Shown piece after piece: positions 31,667-41,478 of a DNA stretch of 64,000 bases (its first letter is position 1; the number at the start of each line of letters is the position of its first letter). Below the pieces are notes generated by a model that saw nothing but the letters and a program-made list of their open reading frames with translations, had not been told where the DNA came from and searched no databases. The position numbers were made by a program, and so were the translations under genes. Source of the stretch: Candidatus Poseidoniaceae archaeon (lineage in GTDB: Archaea > Thermoplasmatota > Poseidoniia > Poseidoniales > Poseidoniaceae); NCBI GenBank assembly GCA_028822845.1, contig JAPKCS010000005.1:1-64000 (forward strand), written 5' to 3'.

Positions 31667-32092
31667 TCAAACCAATTTGAGGTGCCCAAAACTTTGCTTA
31701 TGCCATTCCCATCCTGCTTTGACCCACTCAAACAAAGCAGACAAGTCGGCTTTTTTAACACCAGCCGATTTCGCGATTTGCTTTAGAATCTTAATCTCCT
31801 CCGGATCGTATTCGCCATCGACGGCGGCCACAAGGATTGCATCGCGGAGGGCAGTTTTGAGCACGAGGGGTGAAAGTCGTTCCATCACCAAATTCAACTT
31901 TGGAGGATCTTCAAGCATGTTTCTCAAATCGACCCGCATTTCTGGATGCATCATGCACCGGCCCATGAGCGCTTCAATGATGGCCAGTTCTTCTTTGACC
32001 AAGGCACCGTCAGCCGATGCGACAATGATCATAATTTGTGCATACCCTTGCGCCTCATCGGGCGTGAAATCAACCGTGAGGTCGACGTACAC
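31667..32092 (-). CDS. TerB-like protein
   Basis: Helical repeat IVASADGALVKEELAIIEALMG and LVAAVDGEYDPEEIKILKQIA. Confidence 0.65.
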   Translation of the reverse strand: MYVDLTVDFTPDEAQGYAQIMIIVASADGALVKEELAIIEALMGRCMMHPEMRVDLRNMLEDPPKLNLVMERLSPLVLKTALRDAILVAAVDGEYDPEEIKILKQIAKSAGVKKADLSALFEWVKAGWEWHKQSFGHLKLV

Positions 32093-32098
32093 CTTGGT

Positions 32099-32530
32099 TC
32101 ACTCCGAGAGTGTGTTGAGCAGGTCGAAACCTTCCTGCATCCATAGGTTGCCCTTAACGGTCCAGTCAAGCAAGCGCTCAACTGAGTTTTCAGCCAACCC
32201 TAGGTGTTCGACAATCGTTTCCAACACAGCAAGCTCATCTTCATCGACCGTGCCATCTGCTGCGGCCATAAGTGTAGCATCTCGAAGTGCCAATCGGCCA
32301 GCTTCAGGCCCCAAGCCACTGAGGCATTCTTCCAACGAAGGGGGCGTCTTCAAAGCGGTTCGAATCATTTCACGCTGCTTTGGAGAAAGCAGAGCGGTAC
32401 CGAGTCGTTGCTCGAACATTGCCATTTCATCGATGGTGAGTTCGTTATCAACCCGTGCCATAAACGCAAGAAGGCGTGCGTAAGCATAGCGTTCTTCACG
32501 AGGGAGTTTGTGAACTGTATCGGGGAGCAT
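32099..32530 (-). CDS. TerB-like protein, paralogue of the adjacent gene
   Basis: FMARVDNELTIDEMAMFEQRLG and LMAAADGTVDEDELAVLETIV. Confidence 0.65.
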   Translation of the reverse strand: MLPDTVHKLPREERYAYARLLAFMARVDNELTIDEMAMFEQRLGTALLSPKQREMIRTALKTPPSLEECLSGLGPEAGRLALRDATLMAAADGTVDEDELAVLETIVEHLGLAENSVERLLDWTVKGNLWMQEGFDLLNTLSE

Positions 32531-32653
32531 GAACCTTCGGTTGGCGACCTTACCTTAGAACCCAACGCCGTCGCGAGCCACAATCATGTTTGTTTCCGAT
32601 TGCATCAACGCTTCGGACAAGCCTTCATCAGCAACAAGGTCCACCCTCGATTC

Positions 32654-33016
32654 ATGTACCCAAGCCTCAACGTGCTCGGCCAACCTCTTGACGACTGCTC
32701 TTGTGACCCTATGACGGGGTGGTACCGAGATGGTAAATGCAACACCGATGAGCAAGACAGGGGCAGCCATACGGTGTGCTGCGTGGTCACGGAAGGTTTC
32801 CTTGAATTTGCAAGCAGCCAAGGTAATGATTTGGTCACACCAGCGCCTCAGAATGGATTTCCCGGTCTGAAACCTGGCGATTCATGGTGTGTTTGTGCCC
32901 GAACTTGGCTCGCTGCAGTCAACGCTGGCTCAGCATGTCCATTGGACCTCGAAGCGACGCATGAAGCAGCGCTGGAAGTTGTTTCTCTTGCACTGATGGA
33001 AACCCATGCAGTGTGA
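32654..33016 (+). CDS. DUF2237 family protein
   Basis: MYPSLNVLGQPLDDCSCDPMTGWYRDGKCNT...GNDLVTPAPQNGFPGLKPGDSWCVCARTW...LEATHEAALEVVSL; internal start in ORF 32204-33016. Confidence 0.9.
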   Translation: MYPSLNVLGQPLDDCSCDPMTGWYRDGKCNTDEQDRGSHTVCCVVTEGFLEFASSQGNDLVTPAPQNGFPGLKPGDSWCVCARTWLAAVNAGSACPLDLEATHEAALEVVSLALMETHAV

Positions 33017-33463
33017 TCACTCTTCTTCAATTTTGGAGTATCCAAAGACAAACCATCGCATGCTGGCCCATGTGAAAAGGCCCCAAATCACGATGTTGGC
33101 CAAAAACAGCAACCTGATGGGAACTTCTTCGAGCAACACCAGCATCCCATCGAACGTCAAGGTTGACCCCATCATCCCTACAGCATAGACCGAAAGGGCA
33201 CCAAGGGCTGTTTTCTTGATGTTTCGCCGTCCATCGAAGGTAAAAATCCGGTGAACAAAATGAGCGAAAAAACTTGAGCAAACCCACGAAATCGACCAGA
33301 ACAGTGTTTCGTTTGATTCAGCATAAAGTGGGCTGATTCGTAAGAGTTCCCAGATGACCCAGAAAAGAAAGGTGTTGAAACCTCCAGCAATTCCAAACCG
33401 CTGAAGTGTACCACGTGGCAAGACTTCGGCTATGCTTGGTTTGGACATGGACTCCCTCATCAA
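33017..33463 (-). CDS. GtrA-like membrane protein
   Basis: Four TM segments, [17 protein letters not shown] and TFDG. Confidence 0.7.
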   Translation of the reverse strand: MMRESMSKPSIAEVLPRGTLQRFGIAGGFNTFLFWVIWELLRISPLYAESNETLFWSISWVCSSFFAHFVHRIFTFDGRRNIKKTALGALSVYAVGMMGSTLTFDGMLVLLEEVPIRLLFLANIVIWGLFTWASMRWFVFGYSKIEEE

Positions 33464-34284
33464 TCGTCGTTGGTGACTACGTCACTCGGCTTTCCAGTTA
33501 GAATTCCTCTCAGAGCAGCGTTATCGGCCTGAAGGGCATCGAGGAGGTTGTACTTCACGCCGTGTTCTTCTGCCAAAACTCCCAGGGCCATGGTGTCCTT
33601 TGGCAAACATTTGCCACCAAAGCCACGGTTGAGTCCAAAGATCGGATCGAGGTGTGAAGGTCCAATTGGCTGAGTTTGCTCGGCTGTGATCATGTCTCGA
33701 ATGGTGTACCAATCTTGGCCCATTGCTTCACAAAGGTCGTACATCTGGTTTGCAAAAATAACCTTCATGGCGTAAAATGTATTTTTGGTGTACTTGACCA
33801 ATTCCGCTTGAGTCGGCGTTACATGGAACAAATTTTCTTTGCGAATCACGCCTGCCTGCCTGTGTTGTTCGAAGACCCGCTCGGCCACATCAGCATGATG
33901 CGTTCCACAGACGAGTAAATCTTGATTTGCAAAATCTTCCATTCTTTGCCGTTCAACAAGGAACTCAGGAGCGTAAGCAATCTTGAGATGAGGATAGCGC
34001 TGATGGTATTCTTCTGTTGTTCCGGGTATCACGCTGGATTTGATCACTGCGGTGAAACCCTCGGGCAGGGCGTCTAAAACACCCTCGACAATTCGGGTAT
34101 CACATGCACCGGTTTCGGGGTGCGGTGGCGTTGGGACTGCGATGTAGGCGAAGTCGACATGATCGGTCACATCGCTCAATTCAGTTCCTCGGGCAGGGTC
34201 GTGAACAAACAGTTCATGCGCATGGGAAAAGCATTCTTCGATGGCCCCCCCCACCATCCCGGCTCCAATGATTCCGACCTTCAT
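33460..34284 (-). CDS. UDP-glucose/GDP-mannose dehydrogenase-like protein lacking the C-terminal domain
   Basis: [47 protein letters not shown]; 274 aa. Confidence 0.85.
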   Translation of the reverse strand: MKVGIIGAGMVGGAIEECFSHAHELFVHDPARGTELSDVTDHVDFAYIAVPTPPHPETGACDTRIVEGVLDALPEGFTAVIKSSVIPGTTEEYHQRYPHLKIAYAPEFLVERQRMEDFANQDLLVCGTHHADVAERVFEQHRQAGVIRKENLFHVTPTQAELVKYTKNTFYAMKVIFANQMYDLCEAMGQDWYTIRDMITAEQTQPIGPSHLDPIFGLNRGFGGKCLPKDTMALGVLAEEHGVKYNLLDALQADNAALRGILTGKPSDVVTNDD

Positions 34285-34326
34285 CGAGTTAAGCGAGGGG
34301 TTGGTTGGCTTTGTTAGTTGCCGTGA

Positions 34327-35076
34327 TTAGGTTCTGAAAGGGCGTGGATTCAACTTTCCTTCCTTCGCCATCACAGATGCTTGCAAGAGCGAATCTGGTG
34401 TGCCGCAATCGACCCATGTTTCCTCACCGACCGTAAGCAACCTTGCCGCTCCGTTCTGGACATAGGCGCTTGTCACATCGGAAATAGAGAACGTCTCCCC
34501 TTTTGCCGCCACACCAGCATCGACATGGGACCAGAAATGCTCATCGAACAGGTAAATACCACCTATGGCAAGGTTTGAAGGTGGTTTTTCTGGCTTTTCG
34601 ACCACATCGATCACGTTTCCTTTCTCATCGAGGACGGCGACGCCAAACGCCTCGGGGTTGTTCTCGTTACGAGCCAAGAGCACACACCCAGGTGCTTCTT
34701 TTGCCTGATAAAAGCGCGCAACTTCTGCTTCGAGTTCCATGGTTGTGATGTTGTCTGAAAAGTAGACGAGGAGCCTGCAATCTTCATTGTAGACCCTTGC
34801 TAAGTTCAGTGCGTCAGCAACGCCCGTCGGTTCTTCTTCGAGAACATAATGGATTCGTTCATCAGGAAAACCAGCTCCAACATGTTTCGTGATTTGACCG
34901 ATGAATTGGTTTGAAACGATGGTGATGTCTTTGATGCCTGCACGGCGGATGGTGCCGAGGGCGTAATCGATGACGGGCCGTTCATGGAGCGGCAAGAGCG
35001 TCTTTTGGGTGTATTTGGTGAAGGGATAGAGGTGACTGCCATGGCCGCCAGCAAGCAAAATCGCTTTGACCTTCAT
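34327..35076 (-). CDS. Glucose-1-phosphate thymidylyltransferase-like nucleotidyltransferase
   Basis: AILLAGGHGSHLYPFTKYTQKTLLPLHERPVIDYAL. Confidence 0.9.
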   Translation of the reverse strand: MKVKAILLAGGHGSHLYPFTKYTQKTLLPLHERPVIDYALGTIRRAGIKDITIVSNQFIGQITKHVGAGFPDERIHYVLEEEPTGVADALNLARVYNEDCRLLVYFSDNITTMELEAEVARFYQAKEAPGCVLLARNENNPEAFGVAVLDEKGNVIDVVEKPEKPPSNLAIGGIYLFDEHFWSHVDAGVAAKGETFSISDVTSAYVQNGAARLLTVGEETWVDCGTPDSLLQASVMAKEGKLNPRPFRT

Positions 35077-35092
35077 GATTTGTGGGGTGGCG

Positions 35093-35779
35093 TCATTCCT
35101 TTTGGCCTTGTCCCATTAGTTCGTCCAATGCCCCGTCCTTTGCATTTTTTTCCAACCAATCGGTGCGGACCAAATCTCCAAGACGTTCCACACCAGCCTC
35201 AATGAGGTCCAGATCCGCTTCCTCAGCCGCCTTCCAGCGTTCATTTGCGACCACTTCATACTGTGCGTTTGCTTCACCGACCAAGTGTTCTGATCGGCTC
35301 AATTCACCTTCTAAACCATCGTAGATGCCCTCTGATTCCTTTACATCTCGACGTGGTGCAATGCCACCATCAGCGTTCACCTCCACGCCCCCAGTGAATC
35401 CTTTTTCGTCATGACCACGGATGCTTCCGGTGTTTTTCTTGACTTGAACTTCATCAAACCGCCCTGTTTCAGCAGCCAGGGTTAACCGCTGACGAAAGTC
35501 TGCAGTCTCAAACAGATCAGGATCGACTTCGAGCAACCTGAGCAAGGCCTCTTCTCGACTTAGCGCTCGAGCATTCTGATTCATTCGAACCAGCATGACC
35601 GCCGAAAAAAGCACAAGGAAACCACCGCTGACACGAAGTGAGTCGAAGCCCAGATACAGTGCTCCTGCGACCCCAAGCCCCCCCATCGCCAACACGACCA
35701 CGATGAGGCGAGTCACGTTGCCCTGCCGAACTTCGTCTGATTCGACGAATTCGAGGTATTGGGCAGCGTCAGTTTGCAT
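35093..35779 (-). CDS. Hypothetical membrane protein
   Basis: 228 aa, N-terminal TM pair and charged C-terminus. Confidence 0.65.
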   Translation of the reverse strand: MQTDAAQYLEFVESDEVRQGNVTRLIVVVLAMGGLGVAGALYLGFDSLRVSGGFLVLFSAVMLVRMNQNARALSREEALLRLLEVDPDLFETADFRQRLTLAAETGRFDEVQVKKNTGSIRGHDEKGFTGGVEVNADGGIAPRRDVKESEGIYDGLEGELSRSEHLVGEANAQYEVVANERWKAAEEADLDLIEAGVERLGDLVRTDWLEKNAKDGALDELMGQGQKE

Positions 35780-35790
35780 TCCTCATCACA

Positions 35791-36099
35791 TCACGAAAGA
35801 ATTTTCTCAGCCTTGTGACGAAGGGCATCGTCTGTTTGGTCATCATCCGACCAACCGAGTATTTTGAGTGCTTCAAGGCGGCTTGCCTGAATGCTGTTGG
35901 ACATTCGTTCAAAGGCAAATTGAATCAATAAGAGAAACACTAGCACCGCAGCTATACCAAATTGCCATTGTGTGAACCAGGCAATAGCAACTGAAAGAAC
36001 GATTGCTTGAACGCCTGCCATCCATAACCGACGTTGAATTCGAGCACCAGAGTCAAGGCTGTCGATCAGCCGTTGAGCGCCTTCCTTCTTTGTCGCCAT
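35791..36099 (-). CDS. Hypothetical membrane protein
   Basis: 102 aa with TM hairpin. Confidence 0.6.
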   Translation of the reverse strand: MATKKEGAQRLIDSLDSGARIQRRLWMAGVQAIVLSVAIAWFTQWQFGIAAVLVFLLLIQFAFERMSNSIQASRLEALKILGWSDDDQTDDALRHKAEKILS

Positions 36100-36138
36100 G
36101 GTGCCTCCAGTTTGTTTTCATTGGTCAATATGTCGGAA

Positions 36139-36753
36139 TCAGTCAAACAAATCAGTCAGCACTGCAGCGTTGAATTGTTCAGTTGCTTGCCGGCTCAACA
36201 TCTGCTGAGCCAGGTTGGAAGCGGGGGCGTCTTGAACGAGGACACTGTCCTGAAGCATCAATTTCTGCCTGGGCTCCATGGCTAATTTACGCACCACGTC
36301 AGTAAGGGTTTGCTGAATCCGAGAGGTCTGTTCTGATTGCATTACAAGCAACCGCTCAAGACTGTCAAGCAACGCTACGTTGCGGTCACTGCGGTCTTCG
36401 ATGGCTTTCGATTGGGCCTTCATCGCCATTTCCTGGCGATTCAACAATTCTCGAGCAGCGGGGCTCCCCACGGCGTCGCGCCGGTTGATTTCTTCAATCG
36501 CTTCATGCAATTCTAGGTTTGTCTTTTGGAGGTGAAACTGCAATTCGTCGATGTGCAGTGTTGATCGTTGAAGGTGTTGCTTTAACCCTCGACTTTGATC
36601 CATTAAACGATGTTGCCTCGCTCGGTGTTGAGCGGATTCAATCAAGAATGCTGTAGCAACAGCGCCCCCAAGCGCAAGTTCCTGATCCATTCGTAATTCC
36701 ATTAAAAAGATCCATGCTAACATTCCGAACACAAGTGAGCGTACGATTCCCAT
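36139..36753 (-). CDS. Hypothetical membrane-anchored coiled-coil protein
   Basis: N-terminal hydrophobic helix then heptad-rich region. Confidence 0.65.
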   Translation of the reverse strand: MGIVRSLVFGMLAWIFLMELRMDQELALGGAVATAFLIESAQHRARQHRLMDQSRGLKQHLQRSTLHIDELQFHLQKTNLELHEAIEEINRRDAVGSPAARELLNRQEMAMKAQSKAIEDRSDRNVALLDSLERLLVMQSEQTSRIQQTLTDVVRKLAMEPRQKLMLQDSVLVQDAPASNLAQQMLSRQATEQFNAAVLTDLFD

Positions 36754-36831
36754 AGTGAAACATAGGTTGGCACGGTATAACCAATTGTTGCTCGGGGGCC
36801 CTTGGGGCCCACATATTCCCTCTGTAAAACT

Positions 36832-37479
36832 TCAAGCTGATGGGACAAAACAATCATCATCAATCTCGAGCAATGACCCGATTGTAAGGAGATGGTCGAT
36901 CGCTTCGTCGATTTCTTCAGTGGAGACACCGTGTTCCTTCATGCCCTTGAACATCACATCGAGGGTGGCGTATGGTTCGCCTTTGCCCATTTCCGTTTCA
37001 ACGACCACGAGCAACATCTGACAGGCCACTGCAAGCAATGGGTCATCGCCCTCATCGTCGGGGAGGAGATCGAGGAAGGTCGCTGCAGGATGCATCGATT
37101 GATCAATCTGGCTTTGGGGTAAGGTTTCGGAAATAGGTTCGGCAGCGCGTGAGCCTAAGCGCTTCAACCCATCAACGATGTTGAGGTTGAAACAATCGAA
37201 AATATTGCGCTGCAATGGATCCAGTGCCTCATCCGCTTCTGGTTCGAGTCTGCGAGCGATGCTTTCCAAGCGGTGCAACCGTTGTTCCACAGCCATTCGT
37301 TCCCTTGCGAGGTCGAGGGAAACAAGGTCCAATGCCATTTTGGATTGTTCGACGAGCCAAGACTCCAGCCTCCAATTTGGGTCGACGCTTTGCATCATCT
37401 CTGCAAGTTTTTGCACCTCAAGCGGCAATGAATCCAGACGAATATGGCCTTCCGACACCTCGTTTTGCTTGTCGCTCAT
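36832..37479 (-). CDS. Hypothetical protein with possible C-terminal winged helix
   Basis: 215 aa; STEEIDEAIDHLLTIGSLLEIDDDCFVPS resembles a wHTH end. Confidence 0.6.
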   Translation of the reverse strand: MSDKQNEVSEGHIRLDSLPLEVQKLAEMMQSVDPNWRLESWLVEQSKMALDLVSLDLARERMAVEQRLHRLESIARRLEPEADEALDPLQRNIFDCFNLNIVDGLKRLGSRAAEPISETLPQSQIDQSMHPAATFLDLLPDDEGDDPLLAVACQMLLVVVETEMGKGEPYATLDVMFKGMKEHGVSTEEIDEAIDHLLTIGSLLEIDDDCFVPSA

Positions 37480-37709
37480 GTTCTCTACTCTCCCCCATGA
37501 CAGCCTATGAAGCCTTTCTCACTCAACCGACCATCGTTTCCATTCTGCAACCGGTTCACTGCGTTCATGCTTGCTCGAAGAAGAACTTCCACTGGACACA
37601 AACCTCTGTGCTTTGCCAAATGCAAAGCAAGCCCCTTGTTCTCTAAAAGTGACGCCATAAATCCGAAGGGGTCGCGTTCATGTAGGGGTTGCCCTTGGCG
37701 GAAAGCATG

Positions 37710-38891
37710 GGAAATTATCGGATTGGAGTTCTTCCCGGAGACGGCACTGGTCGCGAAGTTGCGCTTGAGGCTCAACGTATTCTCGACGCCATTGAGGCCA
37801 ACACCAACCATGGTTTTGAACAAACCGTCATTCAATGCGGTGGCCAACATTACCTCGAAACCGGTGAAGAATGGGCCGAAGGCTCCTTTGAATTCTGCCG
37901 CGATGAAGCCGATGCGATTTACCTCGGCGCAATTGGTTACCCCGGGGCTCTTTTGCCCAACGGCGACCTCGCCGGCGGATCGGTGATTCTTGGAATGCGA
38001 AGCGGCTTAGATCTCTATGCCAACCTCCGCCCAATCAAACTCTACGAAGGTGTCCCGCACAAGGTGCACGGCCGCTTCACTCAGATTTGGGAACCGGGCA
38101 TGGTCGACATGACGGTGCTCCGAGAAAACACAGAAGGTCTGTACCATTCCTTGCTACGACGCAGTGCAGATCGCGCCCAAGGGCGAGAACCTTACGAACC
38201 TCCATCCATGGAATTCCCAGGATTGAAGGGCGAAGTTGCTTACGACCCCCGTCCGATTTCAGAACACGGCAGTGAACGCTTGATTCGAATGGGCTTTGAA
38301 ATCGCAGAGACACGAAACGGTGCACCAGTTGATGGTGTGAAGCGCGTTTCATGCATCGACAAATCCAATGTCACTCGCGGCTGTCAACTGTTCCGCCGAA
38401 CCTTCGATAAGGTCGCCGACCAGTACCCAGGAACCGAGAAGGATTACGGCTACATCGACGCTTTCATGCAGTGGCTCACCCGCTCACCAGAATCCTACGA
38501 CGTCGTCGTTACTTCGAACATGTTCGGCGACATCGCAACCGATTTGGGCGCTGTTCTGCAGGGAGGAATGGGTATGGCCGCTTCAGGAAACATTGGCGAT
38601 CACCACGCTTTCTTCGAACCCGTCCACGGATCTGCTCCAAAGTACGCTGGCATGAACAAGGTCAACCCGATTGCAACGATCAACTCCATCCAGCTGATGA
38701 TGGATTGGTTGGGTCGCAGAAATGGTGAGGACGAACTCATTCAAATCGGCCGCCTAATCGATGAAAGCGTTGGCGACCATCTTCGTGAAGGCAAAGGCCT
38801 CACCTACGATCTTGGTGGCGATGCTTCGTGTTCCGCAGTTGGCCAAAGCATCTCTTCTCGTTTGGTCGCCAAACTCAGTGAAGAATTCTGA
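37710..38891 (+). CDS. Isocitrate/3-isopropylmalate dehydrogenase family protein
   Basis: [56 protein letters not shown]. Confidence 0.9.
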   Translation, partial: GNYRIGVLPGDGTGREVALEAQRILDAIEANTNHGFEQTVIQCGGQHYLETGEEWAEGSFEFCRDEADAIYLGAIGYPGALLPNGDLAGGSVILGMRSGLDLYANLRPIKLYEGVPHKVHGRFTQIWEPGMVDMTVLRENTEGLYHSLLRRSADRAQGREPYEPPSMEFPGLKGEVAYDPRPISEHGSERLIRMGFEIAETRNGAPVDGVKRVSCIDKSNVTRGCQLFRRTFDKVADQYPGTEKDYGYIDAFMQWLTRSPESYDVVVTSNMFGDIATDLGAVLQGGMGMAASGNIGDHHAFFEPVHGSAPKYAGMNKVNPIATINSIQLMMDWLGRRNGEDELIQIGRLIDESVGDHLREGKGLTYDLGGDASCSAVGQSISSRLVAKLSEEF

Positions 38892-38927
38892 TTTCAGAAC
38901 CGACACATCGGCCAACAGGGCTTTGTT

Positions 38928-39683
38928 TCAAACCTCAGGTGTGCCAAATTTAGTCGATATATGGCGCAATGCGTCGGTTAAAACCGCTTCATTATCATAG
39001 GCCAGTCCACCATTGTCATGAGTGGGTTGTGAAAGAAGTTCCAACATGTTCGTGACCACTCTGGTCAGTTCATCCACGATGGTGATGTTGCCCATTTTTG
39101 CTGAACGTGAAAGAGGATTGAGGTCGATGACAATCACGGTCTTTCCCATCGACACCAAGGCTTCGCATCGATCGCCGTCTTCCAAAGGAACCATGATGAC
39201 ATCCGAGTCGAGGATTCCTTCTTTGGTGCAGTTTGCGCGCGGCCCTTCCAAACCAGGGATTTTGGCGTTTGGTTTGGCTCCGAGGATTTTGACATCGATG
39301 CCCTCTGATGATCTGATGGCTTCGAGGTGGCTCAATAAGGCCTCCATCCGTTCGGGGGTACGGTAGAAAATATTGATTTCAACTGGGCATTCCAGCACTG
39401 CAGCGAGTTGAAGCATTTCCTTTCCAGCCAGAGCAACCACGTTTCCATTCAGGCTCAACACGGGATGAGATGCCCCTTTTAGGGCTGTGAGTGCTTCCTT
39501 TGTCGCATGCAAAGCACTTGGAATCGTTTGTTCGCCAAGCAGGTAATCGTATGCTTCACCGCGACCGTGGGCGATCATCGCACTTCCAGCGAGCATCCCC
39601 TTTTTTTCAGCTTCTTCCAACCGATGCCGGAGCAAGAGCGACTGGTACCGCGGGTGGCTCGGGTCTGCAGCAATTTCATCCAT
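38928..39683 (-). CDS. Archaeal phosphopantothenate synthetase (4-phosphopantoate-beta-alanine ligase)
   Basis: HPRYQSLLLRHRLEEA, IAHGRGEAYDYLLGEQT, PLEDGDRCEALVSMGKTVIVIDLNPLSRSA. Confidence 0.88.
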   Translation of the reverse strand: MDEIAADPSHPRYQSLLLRHRLEEAEKKGMLAGSAMIAHGRGEAYDYLLGEQTIPSALHATKEALTALKGASHPVLSLNGNVVALAGKEMLQLAAVLECPVEINIFYRTPERMEALLSHLEAIRSSEGIDVKILGAKPNAKIPGLEGPRANCTKEGILDSDVIMVPLEDGDRCEALVSMGKTVIVIDLNPLSRSAKMGNITIVDELTRVVTNMLELLSQPTHDNGGLAYDNEAVLTDALRHISTKFGTPEV

Positions 39684-39696
39684 TGAAGCACCCCGA

Positions 39697-40638
39697 TTAA
39701 GCGCTGGTGATCAACATCGAAACATCCAGTGGAGGGACGCCTCTGTTGATGGCACTGGTTGACAACACATCCAAACCGCATTCATGCCAGAGTTCGAGAT
39801 GTTCGAATTCGATGCCACCACTCGCTTCCAGCACGACATGTTCGCGCAGTCCCATTTCGGTGAGTTCCGCTGCAACTTCCTGGCAACGCTCAGGTCCAAA
39901 ATTATCGAGCATCACAACGAGTTTCTTGACGCCCTCTTCGCGTCGTTGAGCCCACACAGCAGCCGCAATGACCGCTTCCTTGTTCTCTCTAACTTCGATT
40001 TCGAGGAACGCTCCGGAGGTTGAAACATCAACTTCTTGTAAAAATTGAGCGATTCGGTTTGAATGCCCATCGATGTCTTGGAGCATTGAAGCAAGGTCGT
40101 TTTCTTTGATCATCAGTGCGTCGTTTTTTTGCAAACGGTGGGTTAAACCACCGCCAAGGTGCACTGCCCATTTATCCATCAAACCCCAGATGGTTTTGCG
40201 AGTGCATGCAATTTGACCAGGAGCGATGGCCGACCAGCGCTTTGCTTCTGTGGCAATGCCGGAGAGTTGACCAAGAACGTTGAGGATGCTCCGTTCCATT
40301 GCCAACAATGTGTCGCGATCACCAGAAAGCGATGCGATTTCATCGTCTTTTACAACCTTCTTTCCATCGCTGGCCTGCCAGGAGATTTTCAGAGAAGGCG
40401 CCCAAATTTGCAACATGTGATCGATGGCAGCGGTTCCAACAACGATGCCATCAGCGCGAGCAACAATCGTTGCTTCCACGGCGTCGTTTCCGCCCATGAA
40501 CGGCATATCGATACCGTCGTCAGCAAGCACAGCACCGACCCACCGGTCGAAACTCGCTTGAAGCATTCGCGTGGGGCCGTCTTCAGCAGACCACAGGAGG
40601 TGGCCACGGTCGTGTGGAGGTCGCCGTGCATCTGCCAT
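39697..40638 (-). CDS. nadC: Nicotinate-nucleotide pyrophosphorylase
   Basis: ERSILNVLGQLSGIAT, CTRKT, GGGLTHRLQKNDALMIKEND, LEASGGI. Confidence 0.93.
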   Translation of the reverse strand: MADARRPPHDRGHLLWSAEDGPTRMLQASFDRWVGAVLADDGIDMPFMGGNDAVEATIVARADGIVVGTAAIDHMLQIWAPSLKISWQASDGKKVVKDDEIASLSGDRDTLLAMERSILNVLGQLSGIATEAKRWSAIAPGQIACTRKTIWGLMDKWAVHLGGGLTHRLQKNDALMIKENDLASMLQDIDGHSNRIAQFLQEVDVSTSGAFLEIEVRENKEAVIAAAVWAQRREEGVKKLVVMLDNFGPERCQEVAAELTEMGLREHVVLEASGGIEFEHLELWHECGLDVLSTSAINRGVPPLDVSMLITSA

Positions 40639-40740
40639 GGACGGCCGTAGGGGTTCATCGACTTGAAACCAAGTGCTGGAGATAAAATCAGTTTCCGAAG
40701 CAGTACAAGTTTTGATAAGCCAAAAGGGAAGGAAGGGTCT

Positions 40741-41442
40741 ATGGACGCAGGAGGGAATTCATCACTTGCTCCTTTGCAACTGCAAGAACGTGTGGTCGCC
40801 AGCACTTCCATCCATATTTTTGGGGCAGGGTTGAATCAAGAGCGCCCTGCACATCAAGCCGTCAAGGAAGTGTCGCAGCGCGGTTGGGCTTGCAGCCCGA
40901 TCCATCCAAACGATGCCGGCGCGACGGTGGCAGGTTTCCCAATCCGCCCTTCCCTCGACGAAGGGCTGGTCCCCGAAATCGTTGTGCTCTTTTTGGCCCC
41001 TGAACGGGCAAGAGCTGTGGTCCGCGACTTGATCATGCGGCTCGATCATCAACACTTCCCTCTGGTCTGGTTTCAGCGCGGTGCCGAAGACCCTCCTTCA
41101 ATCGAGGCGCTTCAATCGATGGGTGCTGCTTTCGTTACCAACGATTGCATTGTCGAATACACAAACCGCTGTGACCTTCGATGTGCATCTTCATCTCTCC
41201 CTCAGATGTTCTGTCTGCAAACCGCCTCCGAGGATGGGGACGGGTGTTCCGTATGGACCGTCCATTCCACTTCAGACGCCGTGTTGGCCAAACCGACATA
41301 TGCCCTTGAGTGGGTCGGAACATTGGATGATTTAGAACATTCAAAGCACACCATCCCGCGATACATCCGATCCCTACAAACAACAAACGAATCTCTTGCT
41401 GCATTGGCACAGAGGTTGACGCAATCCGAGGAGACGGCATGA
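40741..41442 (+). CDS. CoA-binding domain protein
   Basis: Rossmann IHIFGAGLNQERPAHQAVKEVSQRGWACSPIHPN. Confidence 0.7.
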   Translation: MDAGGNSSLAPLQLQERVVASTSIHIFGAGLNQERPAHQAVKEVSQRGWACSPIHPNDAGATVAGFPIRPSLDEGLVPEIVVLFLAPERARAVVRDLIMRLDHQHFPLVWFQRGAEDPPSIEALQSMGAAFVTNDCIVEYTNRCDLRCASSSLPQMFCLQTASEDGDGCSVWTVHSTSDAVLAKPTYALEWVGTLDDLEHSKHTIPRYIRSLQTTNESLAALAQRLTQSEETA

Positions 41443-41478
41443 TTCTCTATCGGCAGCGAACGAGGCAGGGGTAGCATT

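Noticed and set aside
32555-32821. Minus-strand 88-aa ORF
   Set aside because: Overlaps the plus-strand DUF2237 gene, which has strong family motifs
36785-36825. gggggcccttggggccc motif between two minus-strand genes
   Set aside because: Short self-palindromic GC run; too weak to call a terminator or RNA without folding
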